Positions 50,495 through 59,594 of a DNA stretch of 64,000 nucleotides are shown in pieces. The translations under genes were made by a program, and so were the position numbers. The notes under the pieces were generated by a model. That model was not told the DNA's origin. It saw only the letters and a list, made by a program, of their open reading frames with translations, and made no database searches. Location of the stretch: positions 10,077 through 74,076 of the forward strand of contig JBKQIF010000046.1 in assembly GCA_052148435.1 (NCBI GenBank), given 5' to 3'. This DNA is from JBEKYD01 sp052148435 (lineage in GTDB: Bacteria; Acidobacteriota; Terriglobia; Bryobacterales; Bryobacteraceae). Each line of letters starts with the position of its first letter. The stretch's first letter is position 1.

Positions 50495-51415
50495 ATGCCT
50501 GGACCTGAAATGGATGAGGAGCCCGAGGCACCGCCAGAGGCGCCGGCGGAACGCCGTCCGATCATCGTCATCAAAAGGAAAAGCGCCGGCCACGGCGGCC
50601 ACCATGGCGGCGCATGGAAAGTGGCATACGCCGACTTCGTCACCGCTATGATGGCCTTGTTCATCGTGCTGTGGCTGATGGGCTCGGACAAGGAAGTCAA
50701 GGAGGCCATCGCCCAGTACTTCCGTAATCCCACCGGTCCCGGCAAGCTCACCGGTTCGTCCGCTCCCGGCGTCGGCGCCGCCGCTCTCGAAATTGGCACC
50801 GACGACATGACCAAACTGAAGGACAAGATTCAGCAGGTTTTGAAAAGTTTGCCGAATTTCAAGAGCCTGCAGGACAACATCGAATTGACCATCACCCCGG
50901 ACGGCCTTCGCATCGAGCTGCTGGAAACCGCCCAAGGCATGTTTTTCGAATCGGGCAAAGGTGTTCCCACCGAGAGCGGTTCCGAGCTGCTGTCCAAACT
51001 GGCCGAAGAGTTGGGCAAGCTTCCCAACAACCTTCTGATCGAAGGCCATACCGATGCCAAACCGTTCGGCAGCGGCAATGCTTATTCCAACTGGGAGCTG
51101 TCCAGCGACCGCGCCAACTCCGCCCGCAAGCTGATGGAAACCAGCGGCCTGCGCGCCGGCCAGGTCGCCCAGGTGCGCGGCTTCGCCGACCGCCAGTTGC
51201 GGCATCCCGAGGACCCGGAAAATCCCTCCAACCGGCGCGTATCGTTGATCGTGCAGTATCAGGAACAACCTGGGCAAGGCGCCGGCGGTGATACCCCAAA
51301 GAGCGGTCCCCAGGCCAGCCATGACGATAAACCTGCAGCCGAGAAGCCAGTAGCCGGGAAACCCGCCGCCGAAAAGCCCGCCCAATCCGCCGCTGCGAAA
51401 CCAGGCAAACAATAG
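50495..51415 (+). CDS. motB: Flagellar motor stator subunit MotB
   Basis: 306 residues. The single helix holds AYADFVTAMMALFIVLWLMG with the ion-conducting aspartate, then a linker and the OmpA-like peptidoglycan-binding domain (LLIEGHTDAKPFGSGNAYSN, LSSDRANSARKLM, NRRVSLIVQY). A long Ala/Lys/Pro tail follows. Start ATG 50495, or 50510 (the tail residues are the same). Confidence 0.9.
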   Translation: MPGPEMDEEPEAPPEAPAERRPIIVIKRKSAGHGGHHGGAWKVAYADFVTAMMALFIVLWLMGSDKEVKEAIAQYFRNPTGPGKLTGSSAPGVGAAALEIGTDDMTKLKDKIQQVLKSLPNFKSLQDNIELTITPDGLRIELLETAQGMFFESGKGVPTESGSELLSKLAEELGKLPNNLLIEGHTDAKPFGSGNAYSNWELSSDRANSARKLMETSGLRAGQVAQVRGFADRQLRHPEDPENPSNRRVSLIVQYQEQPGQGAGGDTPKSGPQASHDDKPAAEKPVAGKPAAEKPAQSAAAKPGKQ

Positions 51416-51494
51416 TCCTCTTTGTTTGTGGCTACATGCGCACTATTCCCGCTTCGCCGTGGAGCCATTTTGATTTCTGACCTCTGGCTCGCAT

Positions 51495-51529
51495 TATCCC
51501 GAGCGGGATATCCAGGGCGAAAACCCTGG
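51495..51529. terminator. Tandem hairpins between convergent motB and argS
   Basis: TATCCCG/CGGGATA (51495-51510, two-base loop) and CCAGGG/CCCTGG with a CGAAAA loop (51512-51529). Short T-tracts are absent. Confidence 0.4.
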
Positions 51530-51532
51530 GGC

Positions 51533-53464
51533 TTACATGTACTCCGGAATCCGGATGCCCAGAATCGCCGCCGTACGTTCCAACTGCCGGCGGAAGAAAT
51601 CCGTCATCCACAGAAGAAACACTCTCTTCTCGCGGTTCTGTTCCTGCAGGATCGGATAGCGGTGGTAGAAATTGTTAAACGCCTGGGCGAGGGAAAACGC
51701 GTACTTGGCGACATGCGCCGGCTCGCCCGCGGCCACCGCCTTTTCCAGCGCCGCGTCCGCCTTGGACGCCGCCAGCAGCATTTGCCAGGCATCTTCGCTC
51801 CCGAGCTGCCGGCCCATCGCTTCGCCCTTCAGCTCGGCGGCGAAATCCGGCACCTTCTCTCCACGCTCCTCCAGCTTGCGCAAAATATTGCGCGCCCGCA
51901 CGGCGGCGTATTGCAGATACGGGCCGGTTTCCCCTTCGAAGCTCAGCGCTTCCTGCAAATCGAAGGCGATCACGGAAGTGCGCGTGAACTTGAGCAAGAA
52001 ATAGCGCAGCGCGCCGATCGCAATCTGCGTCGCCACCCGCTTCTGCTCTTCGGCCGGCGAATCGGCGTGCCGCGCCGCCACTTCGTCCAGCGCCTTCAAA
52101 ATCAGCGTATCCATCAGGTCGTCGGCTTTTACCCCGCGCCCCTTGCGCCCCGACACTTCCACGTAGGGCCGCTCGCGGTCCTCGTCGGAAAGCGAAATTC
52201 CCAGGTCGGCGCAGCAGCGATGCGAAAGTGCCACCATCTCATAGGAGAAGTGGACCGATTCTTCCGCCTGGCGCTCGTAGCCCAGCGCACGGAGGCCAGC
52301 GGAGACCACGTCCTGAAGATAACTCTGGCGCGCGTCGATCACGTTGTAGACCCGGCTGGCGCGGCCGAACTGCGGCGCGGTTTCCTCGTTCGCCGTATCG
52401 CTGGTCACCCACAGCACGCGGCCATCGGCATACCGCTGAAACGGCCGGTAATAAAAGTCCTTGCCCAGCAGCCCGAATTTCCAGAGCTGGTAGGCGATGT
52501 CCTTGCCGACGTAGGTCACCGTGCCGCCCGAGCGCACGATCACCTTGCCCTCCTCGGAGAGCCCGGGCATCACCCAGCAGCCCGCGTTCTTGCCCTCGGG
52601 TTCCAGATAGATGGCCTTGCGCTCCTTCAGCAGTTCGAAAGCCGCCGCCCAGAACCGCAGATGCAGAATCTCGCTTTCGCGCGGCAGTACGTCGTACTCC
52701 ACGTCCAGCCGCAGCATGGTGGCCAGATGCGCCCGCACGACGGCGTCGGCGACGATGTCGCCCAGCTCCGCCAACTCGCCCGAACCGGCTTCGATGGCCT
52801 CGAGCGTTTCCGCCCGCCAGGCCAGCGCCTCGGCATGATCCTGGTAATAGGCCGTGGTGCGCGCGTACAGGTCCCAACAATAATAATCGAAACGCACCGC
52901 CGGGTCGGCCAGCATGAGACGCACTTCCGCCGGGCCCTTGCCTTCCAGGTAATGGAAGCCCACCACCACGTCGGCCACCTGGACGCCGGTATTGTCGATG
53001 TAGTTTTGCGCTTCCACGGTTTCGCCGCGCGCGCGCAACATGCGGACGAAGGTATCGCCCAGGGTGGCATTGCGCAGGTGCCCGATATGGGCCGCCTTGT
53101 TGGGGTTAATATTGGTGTGCTCGACGATCAGCTTCCCGCCGGATCCGGATGGCGTGGCTGCCTCGCCCGCCAGCAGCGCCGATGCGTAGGCGCCGCGGTC
53201 CAGCCGGATGTTCAGGTAGCCGTTGCCCGCCACTTCCATGGCGCCCACGCCGGCGATCGGGCCAATCTCGTTCGCCAGTTCCTGGGCGATTTTTCTGGGC
53301 GCCTGCCGCAACTGCTTCGCCAGTTGAAAGGCGACCGGTACGGCCATTTCACCGAACTCGCTCTGCCGCGGTTCTTCAATGGCCACAGCCAGATCGATGC
53401 CGTAACGGACCTCGATGTGCGCGCGAAAGGCGCTGGAAACCTGTTTCTCGATGGAATGGAACAC
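51533..53464 (-). CDS. argS: Arginyl-tRNA synthetase
   Basis: 643 residues, class Ia. The N-terminal additional domain, then VEHTNINPNKAAHIGHLRNATLG with the HIGH motif, and the KMSKS counterpart VSGRKGRGVKADDLMDTL, degenerate as in many ArgS proteins. The C-terminal anticodon-binding DALR domain ends ERTAAILGIRIPEYM. Full length. Confidence 0.95.
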   Translation of the reverse strand: MFHSIEKQVSSAFRAHIEVRYGIDLAVAIEEPRQSEFGEMAVPVAFQLAKQLRQAPRKIAQELANEIGPIAGVGAMEVAGNGYLNIRLDRGAYASALLAGEAATPSGSGGKLIVEHTNINPNKAAHIGHLRNATLGDTFVRMLRARGETVEAQNYIDNTGVQVADVVVGFHYLEGKGPAEVRLMLADPAVRFDYYCWDLYARTTAYYQDHAEALAWRAETLEAIEAGSGELAELGDIVADAVVRAHLATMLRLDVEYDVLPRESEILHLRFWAAAFELLKERKAIYLEPEGKNAGCWVMPGLSEEGKVIVRSGGTVTYVGKDIAYQLWKFGLLGKDFYYRPFQRYADGRVLWVTSDTANEETAPQFGRASRVYNVIDARQSYLQDVVSAGLRALGYERQAEESVHFSYEMVALSHRCCADLGISLSDEDRERPYVEVSGRKGRGVKADDLMDTLILKALDEVAARHADSPAEEQKRVATQIAIGALRYFLLKFTRTSVIAFDLQEALSFEGETGPYLQYAAVRARNILRKLEERGEKVPDFAAELKGEAMGRQLGSEDAWQMLLAASKADAALEKAVAAGEPAHVAKYAFSLAQAFNNFYHRYPILQEQNREKRVFLLWMTDFFRRQLERTAAILGIRIPEYM

Positions 53465-53482
53465 GGGAAACTACGAGTATAG

Positions 53483-53707
53483 CTAAATCTCGTATTCCGG
53501 CGGCTTTTCGACGCGCCCGAAGGCGATCCGGTCCCAGATCCGTTCATGTACAAAATAAACCGCGATCTTGGCCACCATATCCAGCCCGCCGGCTCCCAGC
53601 GAAAGACCGCCTCTGCCGGTTATCACGTAGACAATCAGCCCCGTGGTGATCGACCCCAGCACCCGGTAGCTCACCGCCTTGACAATGCTGCGCGCGCGGC
53701 TTTCCAC
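53483..53707 (-). CDS. DUF2061 small membrane protein
   Basis: 74 residues from a GTG at 53707, chosen because the conserved start is ARSIVKAVSYRVLGS. Two membrane helices (SITTGLIVYVITGRGG and the DMVAKIAVYFVHERIW segment) match DUF2061. Role unknown. The 5' extension in the same frame lacks homology. Upstream of argS on the same strand. Confidence 0.8.
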   Translation of the reverse strand: MESRARSIVKAVSYRVLGSITTGLIVYVITGRGGLSLGAGGLDMVAKIAVYFVHERIWDRIAFGRVEKPPEYEI

Positions 53708-53890
53708 TGGTCTTATTCTACAATATGTCAATCTAGATTCGGAAGTATTGCGGCGCGACAACTGCGGACGGGGCGGCTTGACGGACTGCCACGGGAAAAC
53801 GCCCTTGCGTCTCGGATGCCGGCGGAAAGCCTCGCCGACCGCCGTCACGTAGAGCGTCTGCATGTCCCCGCCGTCGGGTAAGATCGAGGA

Positions 53891-54808
53891 ATGTGCTCTT
53901 TCGCAAAAGGCCCCGCGTTAGCGGTTCTGCTGGTTTCGGGCCTGCATGCGGCATCGCTGCACGAGGCGCTCGATGCGCGCATCGCCGGCTTTCCGGGAAC
54001 GGTTTCGCTCTTCGCCAAGAATCTCGATAGCGGCGCTTCCAAGGGCATCCGCGGGTCCGAAAAAGTTCGTACCGCCAGCACCATCAAGCTGCCCACCCTG
54101 GTCGCGCTCTTCGATGCGGTGGCGCGCGGCGATGCCAAATGGACCGAACCGCTAACGGTTACGTCCGCCGAGAAAGTCACCGGCTCGGGGATCATCGGCA
54201 GCGAAATCTCCGATGGCGTCCAGCTTCCTCTGCGCGACGTCGCCAACCTCATGATCGTGCTCAGCGATAACACGGCGACTAACCTGATCATCCAGCGCAT
54301 CGGCGCCGACACCGTCAACACCTATCTGGATAAAATCGGCATTCCTACCACGCGCCTGATGCGGAAGGTGAGAGGCGACGGGGGGCAGCTCAAAGCCGAG
54401 GAGGGTTGGTCGGCCGCCGGTAAGCTGCCCGAAAACCAGCAATACGGCCTGGGAGTTTCGACGCCGCACGACATGGTCACCATCCTGGAACGCCTCGAAA
54501 ACGGCGAACTGGTCAGCCCGGAAGCGTGCCGCGATATACTGTCGATTCTGAAGCGGAATCAGGACAGTACCGGCATCCGCCGCCGTCTCGGCGATCTGCC
54601 CATCGCCAATAAGAGCGGGGCGCTCGACGGCTTGCGCTCCGACGTGGGGATAGTTTATTCCAAGGGCGGACGCATCGCCATGGCCATCACCGTGGACGGG
54701 ATTCCGCAGCCCGATTGGGGACCGGACAATCCCGGTTCGATTCTGATTTCCGACCTGGCCAAACTGCTGGTGGAAGGTTTAGCCCAAACCAGCCCGGCCA
54801 AGAAATGA
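53891..54808 (+). CDS. Class A beta-lactamase-like serine hydrolase
   Basis: 305 residues with a signal peptide (PALAVLLVSGLHAAS). Nucleophile motif STIK (SxxK) near residue 63, SDN as LSDNTATN, and KSG (instead of KTG) in NKSGALDG. The omega-loop glutamate motif ExxLN is not evident, so it may hydrolyse poorly or act on peptidoglycan. Periplasmic; no regulator next to it. Confidence 0.8.
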   Translation: MCSFAKGPALAVLLVSGLHAASLHEALDARIAGFPGTVSLFAKNLDSGASKGIRGSEKVRTASTIKLPTLVALFDAVARGDAKWTEPLTVTSAEKVTGSGIIGSEISDGVQLPLRDVANLMIVLSDNTATNLIIQRIGADTVNTYLDKIGIPTTRLMRKVRGDGGQLKAEEGWSAAGKLPENQQYGLGVSTPHDMVTILERLENGELVSPEACRDILSILKRNQDSTGIRRRLGDLPIANKSGALDGLRSDVGIVYSKGGRIAMAITVDGIPQPDWGPDNPGSILISDLAKLLVEGLAQTSPAKK

Positions 54809-54814
54809 GGTCCC

Positions 54815-55600
54815 GTGCAACGACGTAGTTTTCTGACCGCGGCCGCGGCCGCAACCGTATCCGCCCTGGAACCCAAGGCCGACGCCGCTCCGCCCGTTCC
54901 TTCCAGGAGCGCATACCTGCATTTTCGCTATTACTACATGCGCGCCGGCAGCCAGACCGAGCGCACCAACGCGTATCTGAAGGATGTTTACCTGCCCGCC
55001 GTGGGCCGCGCCGGGCTCGGCCCGGTTGGCTTGTTCAGCGCGCTGGTGAGCGCCAACGCTCCGTTTACGCTGGTCATTACCAGCTACCCGTCGCTGGCCG
55101 CGCTGGAGAACCTGCACGACCCGTTTCCCGGCGACGCCGAATTCGGCAAAGGCTGGAAAGAGTACAACACGGCCGCTGGTTACGAGCGGCTGGAGAGCTC
55201 CCTGTTGCGCGCCTTCGACGCAGTTCCGGCAATCGAAGCCGGCCCCTCCGACCCCAAGCGCCCGGCGCGCATCTTCGAACTGCGCACCTACCAGGGGTTG
55301 ACCGAGGACGGTTCGCGCCGCAAGAAGAAGATGTTCGAAGAGGGCGAGATCGGCATTTTCCGGCGCCTGAATATGACCCCGGTCCTGTTCGGCCAAAGCA
55401 TCGTCGGCCCCAACCAGCCGAATAATACTTACATGCTGGCCTTCGACGACCTGGCCGCGCGCGAGCGCCTCTGGAAGGACTTCAGCGCCGACCCGGTATG
55501 GCAGAAGATGCGCGCTACCCCCGGCATGGATAACTCCGAGTTGAACGCCAACACCACCAACACCTTGCTGCAGCCGCTGGCCTTCTCGCCGGTGCGCTGA
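54815..55600 (+). CDS. NIPSNAP-family secreted protein
   Basis: 261 residues, GTG start at 54815. MQRRSFLTAAAAA is a Tat-type (twin-arginine) leader. The body has two NIPSNAP ferredoxin-like domains (about 35-145 and 150-255): FELRTYQGLTEDGSRRKKK and WQKMRATPGMDNSEL. Role unknown; many Solibacter-type genomes encode several. Six bases after the beta-lactamase gene. Confidence 0.85.
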   Translation: MQRRSFLTAAAAATVSALEPKADAAPPVPSRSAYLHFRYYYMRAGSQTERTNAYLKDVYLPAVGRAGLGPVGLFSALVSANAPFTLVITSYPSLAALENLHDPFPGDAEFGKGWKEYNTAAGYERLESSLLRAFDAVPAIEAGPSDPKRPARIFELRTYQGLTEDGSRRKKKMFEEGEIGIFRRLNMTPVLFGQSIVGPNQPNNTYMLAFDDLAARERLWKDFSADPVWQKMRATPGMDNSELNANTTNTLLQPLAFSPVR

Positions 55601-55610
55601 GCCGCGGCTC

Positions 55611-55640
55611 AGTAGGACAGGCCTCCTGGCCTGTCCTACT
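55611..55640. repeat. GGACAGGCC palindromic repeat, full-length
   Basis: AGTAGGACAGGCC, loop TCCT, GGCCTGTCCTACT: a perfect 13-bp inverted repeat. It starts 11 bases after the NIPSNAP stop. Confidence 0.65.
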
Positions 55641-55649
55641 GTTAGTGCG

Positions 55650-56276
55650 CTAAGAGGTGGTTGATGGTCCGTTACGGCTCACGAGTGTTGGGCCTCCCCT
55701 GGAAAGCACGACTCCAGGAGCTTGGTATGCGATGGTTGCCGCGATCACCACCGCTGGATTCTTTACGCCAAACGTGTGCGTTCGACCGCCGTGCCCCTCG
55801 GCGGCCTTGCTGCCTTCGTACTTCCAGTTTTCCTCTTTGAGAAAAGGCATATCAACACGCCAGACGAGCACCGACTTACCACGCTTCATACGTTTGGTCG
55901 GGTCAATTGCATAGCGCCAGACGATGTACCACCCAGCGTGGTTGTAGTGCGACTGGATGGCCCACGGCCTGGTGCTGCCCTTGGATTCCAGAGATTCGAT
56001 CGGTGGGGGCTCCAAACGCCCGCGGAGCGACAGGTCTGGGAATCGCTGCTGGGCCACATCGGGATGCTTGTGGCGCTTGTAGGGGCTGAGCGAATCGAGA
56101 GCGCGAACGCCCAAAATTCCGATCACACCACTGAAGATGTTTGCTTGCTCGAAGTAAAGTTCGATGAGTTCTTCGGCCTTCTCTTCTACAAACTCAATCG
56201 CGGCGTTTATGTGCGCGATGGTCAGCCCGGGTGGCAACGCTACTGAACGGTCAAAGCCGTCTATCGATAGGGCCAC
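55650..56276 (-). CDS. Predicted type II restriction endonuclease (PD-(D/E)XK)
   Basis: 208 residues from a GTG that overlaps the methyltransferase stop by 26 bases. RFPDLSLRGR followed after about 18 residues by SLESKGSTRPW gives the D-x-(E/D)-x-K arrangement of PD-(D/E)XK nucleases. The rest (HAGWYIVWRYAIDPTKRMKRGK) is not recognised. Position as the last gene of an RHH-methyltransferase-X operon strongly suggests the cognate endonuclease. Recognition sequence cannot be told. Confidence 0.65.
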   Translation of the reverse strand: MALSIDGFDRSVALPPGLTIAHINAAIEFVEEKAEELIELYFEQANIFSGVIGILGVRALDSLSPYKRHKHPDVAQQRFPDLSLRGRLEPPPIESLESKGSTRPWAIQSHYNHAGWYIVWRYAIDPTKRMKRGKSVLVWRVDMPFLKEENWKYEGSKAAEGHGGRTHTFGVKNPAVVIAATIAYQAPGVVLSRGGPTLVSRNGPSTTS

Positions 56277-57234
56277 GATCCGTCTTACCTTTTCCGTTCA
56301 AGTGTACAACACCGTTGGCCTTAATCACACGGGTTGTGCCATTTACAGGAAGGGAAGACAGCGCCGGAATGGCCTTCTCCGCCGTTGCGAAGAAGATCGG
56401 GTCTATTTCAAGACCTATACTCATGTACCCAACGGCCACAGCCGCGGCTATAGTGGACCCCGCACCCATAAAGGGGTCAAGAACGGTGCCGCTTCCGAGT
56501 GGGAGGGACGCCCTGACGATCTGGCGCATGAACGCCTGTGGCTTCAGGGAAGGGTGCGGCGCGATCCTACGCTCTTCGGCACGAGTGGGAGATGACGGGA
56601 TCACGTCCAAGAAGGGAGCGTCAGCCGCTACTCTTCTGAGCCCTCCGGTCTTCCATTTGCGAAGGTTGTCTTGCACCCTGCCCTCGCACGGCTTTCGGAA
56701 TAGTCCCCACGGTTCCCATGCGGATCGCGGCATAACGGTCACATCCGAGAACTCCTTATGCGCATTCTTGGGTCTGTCCCCGCCACGCAGTGTCTGGACG
56801 AGTCTTATGATTTCGCCGCGCTTCTCAAAACCAGCCGCAATCAGGGGCATGTAGACGAGGTGGGAAAGCAACGGGCTGCTGGCAATAAACAAGTGGCCGC
56901 CGGGCACCAGGATGCGCAGGGCCTTGCCGGCAAAGGATACAAAGAATGTTCTTAGCTGCCGTAGATCCGATTCAGTCAGGACCGTGAAACGGGGTACCGG
57001 ATTGCGTTGGCAACCATCAAAGGACGGCGGTATACGCCAGACGCCACCCCTTCGGTTTCGCAATTTCCGCTTTTCCTCCGTGGTGTATTCCCTCAGCCCA
57101 TACGGAGGATCAGTGACGATGGCCTGAATGGAATGTTCTGGTTGAGCATCCATCCAGGCGAAACAATCGGTCAGGTGGAGAGCATACGTTTCGGCCCGAC
57201 GAGAAGAACTAAGCAGAACGCTTGGATTCGTCAT
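56251..57234 (-). CDS. DNA methyltransferase, beta class (N4/N6)
   Basis: 327 residues. Motif IV VTDPPYGLREYTTEE is near the start, and the SAM-binding motif I DPFMGAGSTIAAAVA near the end, with the target recognition region between: the beta-class order. DPPY marks an amino-methyltransferase (N6-adenine or N4-cytosine). The start at 57234 overlaps the RHH gene by 26 bases. Confidence 0.87.
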   Translation of the reverse strand: MTNPSVLLSSSRRAETYALHLTDCFAWMDAQPEHSIQAIVTDPPYGLREYTTEEKRKLRNRRGGVWRIPPSFDGCQRNPVPRFTVLTESDLRQLRTFFVSFAGKALRILVPGGHLFIASSPLLSHLVYMPLIAAGFEKRGEIIRLVQTLRGGDRPKNAHKEFSDVTVMPRSAWEPWGLFRKPCEGRVQDNLRKWKTGGLRRVAADAPFLDVIPSSPTRAEERRIAPHPSLKPQAFMRQIVRASLPLGSGTVLDPFMGAGSTIAAAVAVGYMSIGLEIDPIFFATAEKAIPALSSLPVNGTTRVIKANGVVHLNGKGKTDRGPIDRRL

Positions 57235-57397
57235 GGGTGGTTTCCACTCGGGAAAGGTAAAGCTCGATTGCATCGGTAAGGATATCGGCTATTGGCCTGT
57301 TCTCCTGCACGGCCCTAATTTTGAGACGTTGGTGCAGTTCCGCGGGAAGTCGGAACGTAGACTTCGTTGTCGGGACCAGGGGTAACTGCTCTGCCAT
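57209..57397 (-). CDS. Ribbon-helix-helix regulator of the restriction-modification operon
   Basis: 62 residues. TTKSTFRLPAELHQRLKIRA has the RHH strand-helix start, then helix NRPIADILTDAIELYLSR. It heads the operon and overlaps the methyltransferase gene, which suggests it controls expression of the system as controller proteins do, though most known C proteins are helix-turn-helix. Confidence 0.72.
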   Translation of the reverse strand: MAEQLPLVPTTKSTFRLPAELHQRLKIRAVQENRPIADILTDAIELYLSRVETTHDESKRSA

Positions 57398-57495
57398 CTT
57401 GCCAGCTTTACGGCATTATGGCATGGGTTAGGGCCAAGATCAAGGACAATTTCAACCGTCCTAATGGCACCGGCTTCGCCGGCGCTTTGTTCCCA

Positions 57496-58188
57496 CTAGC
57501 CCACTTTCCCCGCCACCAGCACGCGGGAGGGGTAAAAAATCTGGCGGGCGGTGCGGTCATAGGAGATGGCGAATCCGCCGGCGGTGATCCATTCGGTGGC
57601 TTGCTGTTCCACTTGTCTGCCCCAAAATGCGGGCACCAGAGTTCCCACCGCCTGGTAGACGCTGTTGAACACCGGCCCGTTCTGGCCGATGAGGACCAGG
57701 GTAAGACGGCCGGCCGGGCGCAGCACCCGCCGGAATTCCTTGAGCGTGAGCACGATATCCTCAGCCGAAAGCAGCTCCAGCAGATAGCAGCAGAAGATGG
57801 CGTCGAAGGTTTCGGCGCGGAACGGCATGTGCCGCGCATCCACCGCCTGGCAGCAGGCGCGCGCGGCGGGAAACTTCTGGCGGGCGGCGCGCTCGGTGCG
57901 GGCCGCCATGTTCGGGGACAGGTCCACGCCCACCGTGGTGCCGGTCGGGTTGGCGCGCACCAGGCGGCGGAACATTTCGCCGCTCCCGGTGGCAACCTCC
58001 AGCACGCTGGCGCCGTCGCGCAAGCCCGATGCGGCCAGCGCGGCGCGGTGCGCTCGCGAGTGAAACAGCATGGTGGAAAGCGGATAGACCGCGGCCAGCC
58101 GGTCGTACACCCGCCGCGTACTCTGGGCCAGTGTAGCCGGCAGCCCGGCGATGGGCCAAACGCTCACCTGCTCGTCAATTCTCGACAA
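57496..58188 (-). CDS. SAM-dependent methyltransferase (UbiE/COQ5-like)
   Basis: 230 residues. LEVATGSGEMFRRLVRANP (motif I), GVDLSPNMAARTERAA and LKEFRRVLRPAGRLTLVL are class I methyltransferase elements; the general plan resembles the menaquinone/ubiquinone methylases. Substrate unknown. It follows the LytS-like kinase gene with a 36-base gap and may be in its operon. Confidence 0.8.
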   Translation of the reverse strand: MSRIDEQVSVWPIAGLPATLAQSTRRVYDRLAAVYPLSTMLFHSRAHRAALAASGLRDGASVLEVATGSGEMFRRLVRANPTGTTVGVDLSPNMAARTERAARQKFPAARACCQAVDARHMPFRAETFDAIFCCYLLELLSAEDIVLTLKEFRRVLRPAGRLTLVLIGQNGPVFNSVYQAVGTLVPAFWGRQVEQQATEWITAGGFAISYDRTARQIFYPSRVLVAGKVG

Positions 58189-58224
58189 AGTCGTTCCTCG
58201 TTTCTTTCCGGTTGCGGCCGGACC

Positions 58225-59541
58225 TCAGGAAACCGCCGCCATGTGCGTTTCGAGCTCCGGCACTTCGATCTGGACGCGCGTGCCGCGTCCCGTCTGGCTC
58301 TCAATCCACATCCGGTAATTATCGCCAAATAATACTTTCAACCGCTCGTTCACGTTGCCGACGCCGATCCCCATGCCGTGGTCGAGCAGCGATGCCAGCT
58401 TGGTTTCCGAAATTCCCACGCCGTCGTCTTCCACCACCAGGAACAACCGCGATTCGGTGCGGTGGGTGTGAATCCGGATGGTGCCGCCTTCCACTTTGCC
58501 GCTCAAACCGTGCTTGATCGAGTTTTCCACCAGCGGTTGCAAGAGCATGCTGGGCACCAGCATGGCGAGCGTATCGTCGGCCACGTCGCGCACGAAACGC
58601 AGCTTTTCGCCGAAGCGGACCACTTCGATCGAGAGATAGTCTTCGATGAAGCTCAGCTCCTCGGCCAGGGTGGTGAAGTTATCGTGCATGCGCAGCAGCC
58701 GGCGCAGCACCTTGGAGAGCTTCACCACCATCGCGCGCGCCTGGTCCGGGTTGCTGCGGATCAGCGACGACACCGAATTCAGGGTATTGAAGAGGAAGTG
58801 AGGATTGATCTGGCTGGTGAGAGCCGCCAGGCGCGCTTCCACCAGCAGGCGCGCCTGCTCTTCCAGCTTTTTTTCGTTGCGCGTGTTGTTCCAGATTTTC
58901 AGGGGAATCGTCACCGCAAACAGGGTGGTGGCGTAGAGGGCGATTTCGGTCAGCGCGTGGGTGGGATCCAGGTGCAGGTAGAAGACCCTTTTCGGCATCA
59001 TCATGGCGCCCAGGGTCTGGCGCAGAAACTCGGCCACCAGAATCGCCGCCAGAAAAATCAGGTGAAAGGCGGTGCGGCGATAGTTGCGGCTCTCGCGGAA
59101 GAAGCGCCAGACACTTAGGTCGAAAAACGGCGAAAAGCGCCAGATCTCCTCCGCGTCCGGCGCCAGGTCGCGCAGCATGCCGCCCAGGACTCCGATGCCC
59201 GCCAGCAGCGGCAAGGTCAGCCATTCCCCCGCGAACACGGCCGGCAGCGCGATGACGATACCGGAAGCCAGGCCGGTAACGTAGCCGCCCAGCAGGCCGG
59301 CAAGCAGGCTGCCCTCCAACCCGAGGTCGGCCCCCTGGTACGTGTTCTGGCCGAAAATGCGCACCGTCACGCTGGCGCCGAACACCACGGCCAGCCACAA
59401 GCCCAGCGTCAGGCGCCCCAAAAGCGTGCGGTTCTCCCGCATCAGCATGGCTTTGAAGTGTTTCGATCGCGCCAGAACGCTGGCGATGGCAGCCATCGTG
59501 CCAAGCTTCACCAGCAGCGATACCAGGTAACTTTCAAGCAT
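58225..59541 (-). CDS. LytS-type sensor histidine kinase
   Basis: 438 residues. Multiple N-terminal membrane helices (5TM-5TMR LYT type, about 1-225) are followed by the His_kinase/HATPase region: LTSQINPHFLFNTLNSVSSLI with the phospho-accepting histidine, QPLVENSIKHGL (N box) and GIGVGNVNERLKVLFG. Such kinases normally pair with a LytTR response regulator, not found here. The ATG follows GAGGA. Confidence 0.88.
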   Translation of the reverse strand: MLESYLVSLLVKLGTMAAIASVLARSKHFKAMLMRENRTLLGRLTLGLWLAVVFGASVTVRIFGQNTYQGADLGLEGSLLAGLLGGYVTGLASGIVIALPAVFAGEWLTLPLLAGIGVLGGMLRDLAPDAEEIWRFSPFFDLSVWRFFRESRNYRRTAFHLIFLAAILVAEFLRQTLGAMMMPKRVFYLHLDPTHALTEIALYATTLFAVTIPLKIWNNTRNEKKLEEQARLLVEARLAALTSQINPHFLFNTLNSVSSLIRSNPDQARAMVVKLSKVLRRLLRMHDNFTTLAEELSFIEDYLSIEVVRFGEKLRFVRDVADDTLAMLVPSMLLQPLVENSIKHGLSGKVEGGTIRIHTHRTESRLFLVVEDDGVGISETKLASLLDHGMGIGVGNVNERLKVLFGDNYRMWIESQTGRGTRVQIEVPELETHMAAVS

Positions 59542-59558
59542 TCCTCGATCGAAGCCAT

Positions 59559-59564
59559 TATAAT
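59559..59564 (+). promoter_or_regulatory. -10 element TATAAT upstream of ribA
   Basis: Exact TATAAT in the 53-base gap between divergent lytS-like and ribA genes. Transcription would begin near 59571, leaving about 24 bases to the ATG at 59595. No -35 consensus is clear at 17 bases. Confidence 0.4.
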
Positions 59565-59594
59565 AGAGGGAACAAGGTGGAATCAGAGCAACGC

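Noticed and set aside
51422..53482. Antisense open frame of 686 codons over argS
   Set aside because: argS is unmistakable on the minus strand; the opposite frame has no recognisable domain.
59542..59594. FMN riboswitch upstream of ribA
   Set aside because: The leader is too short and no aptamer-like sequence is present.
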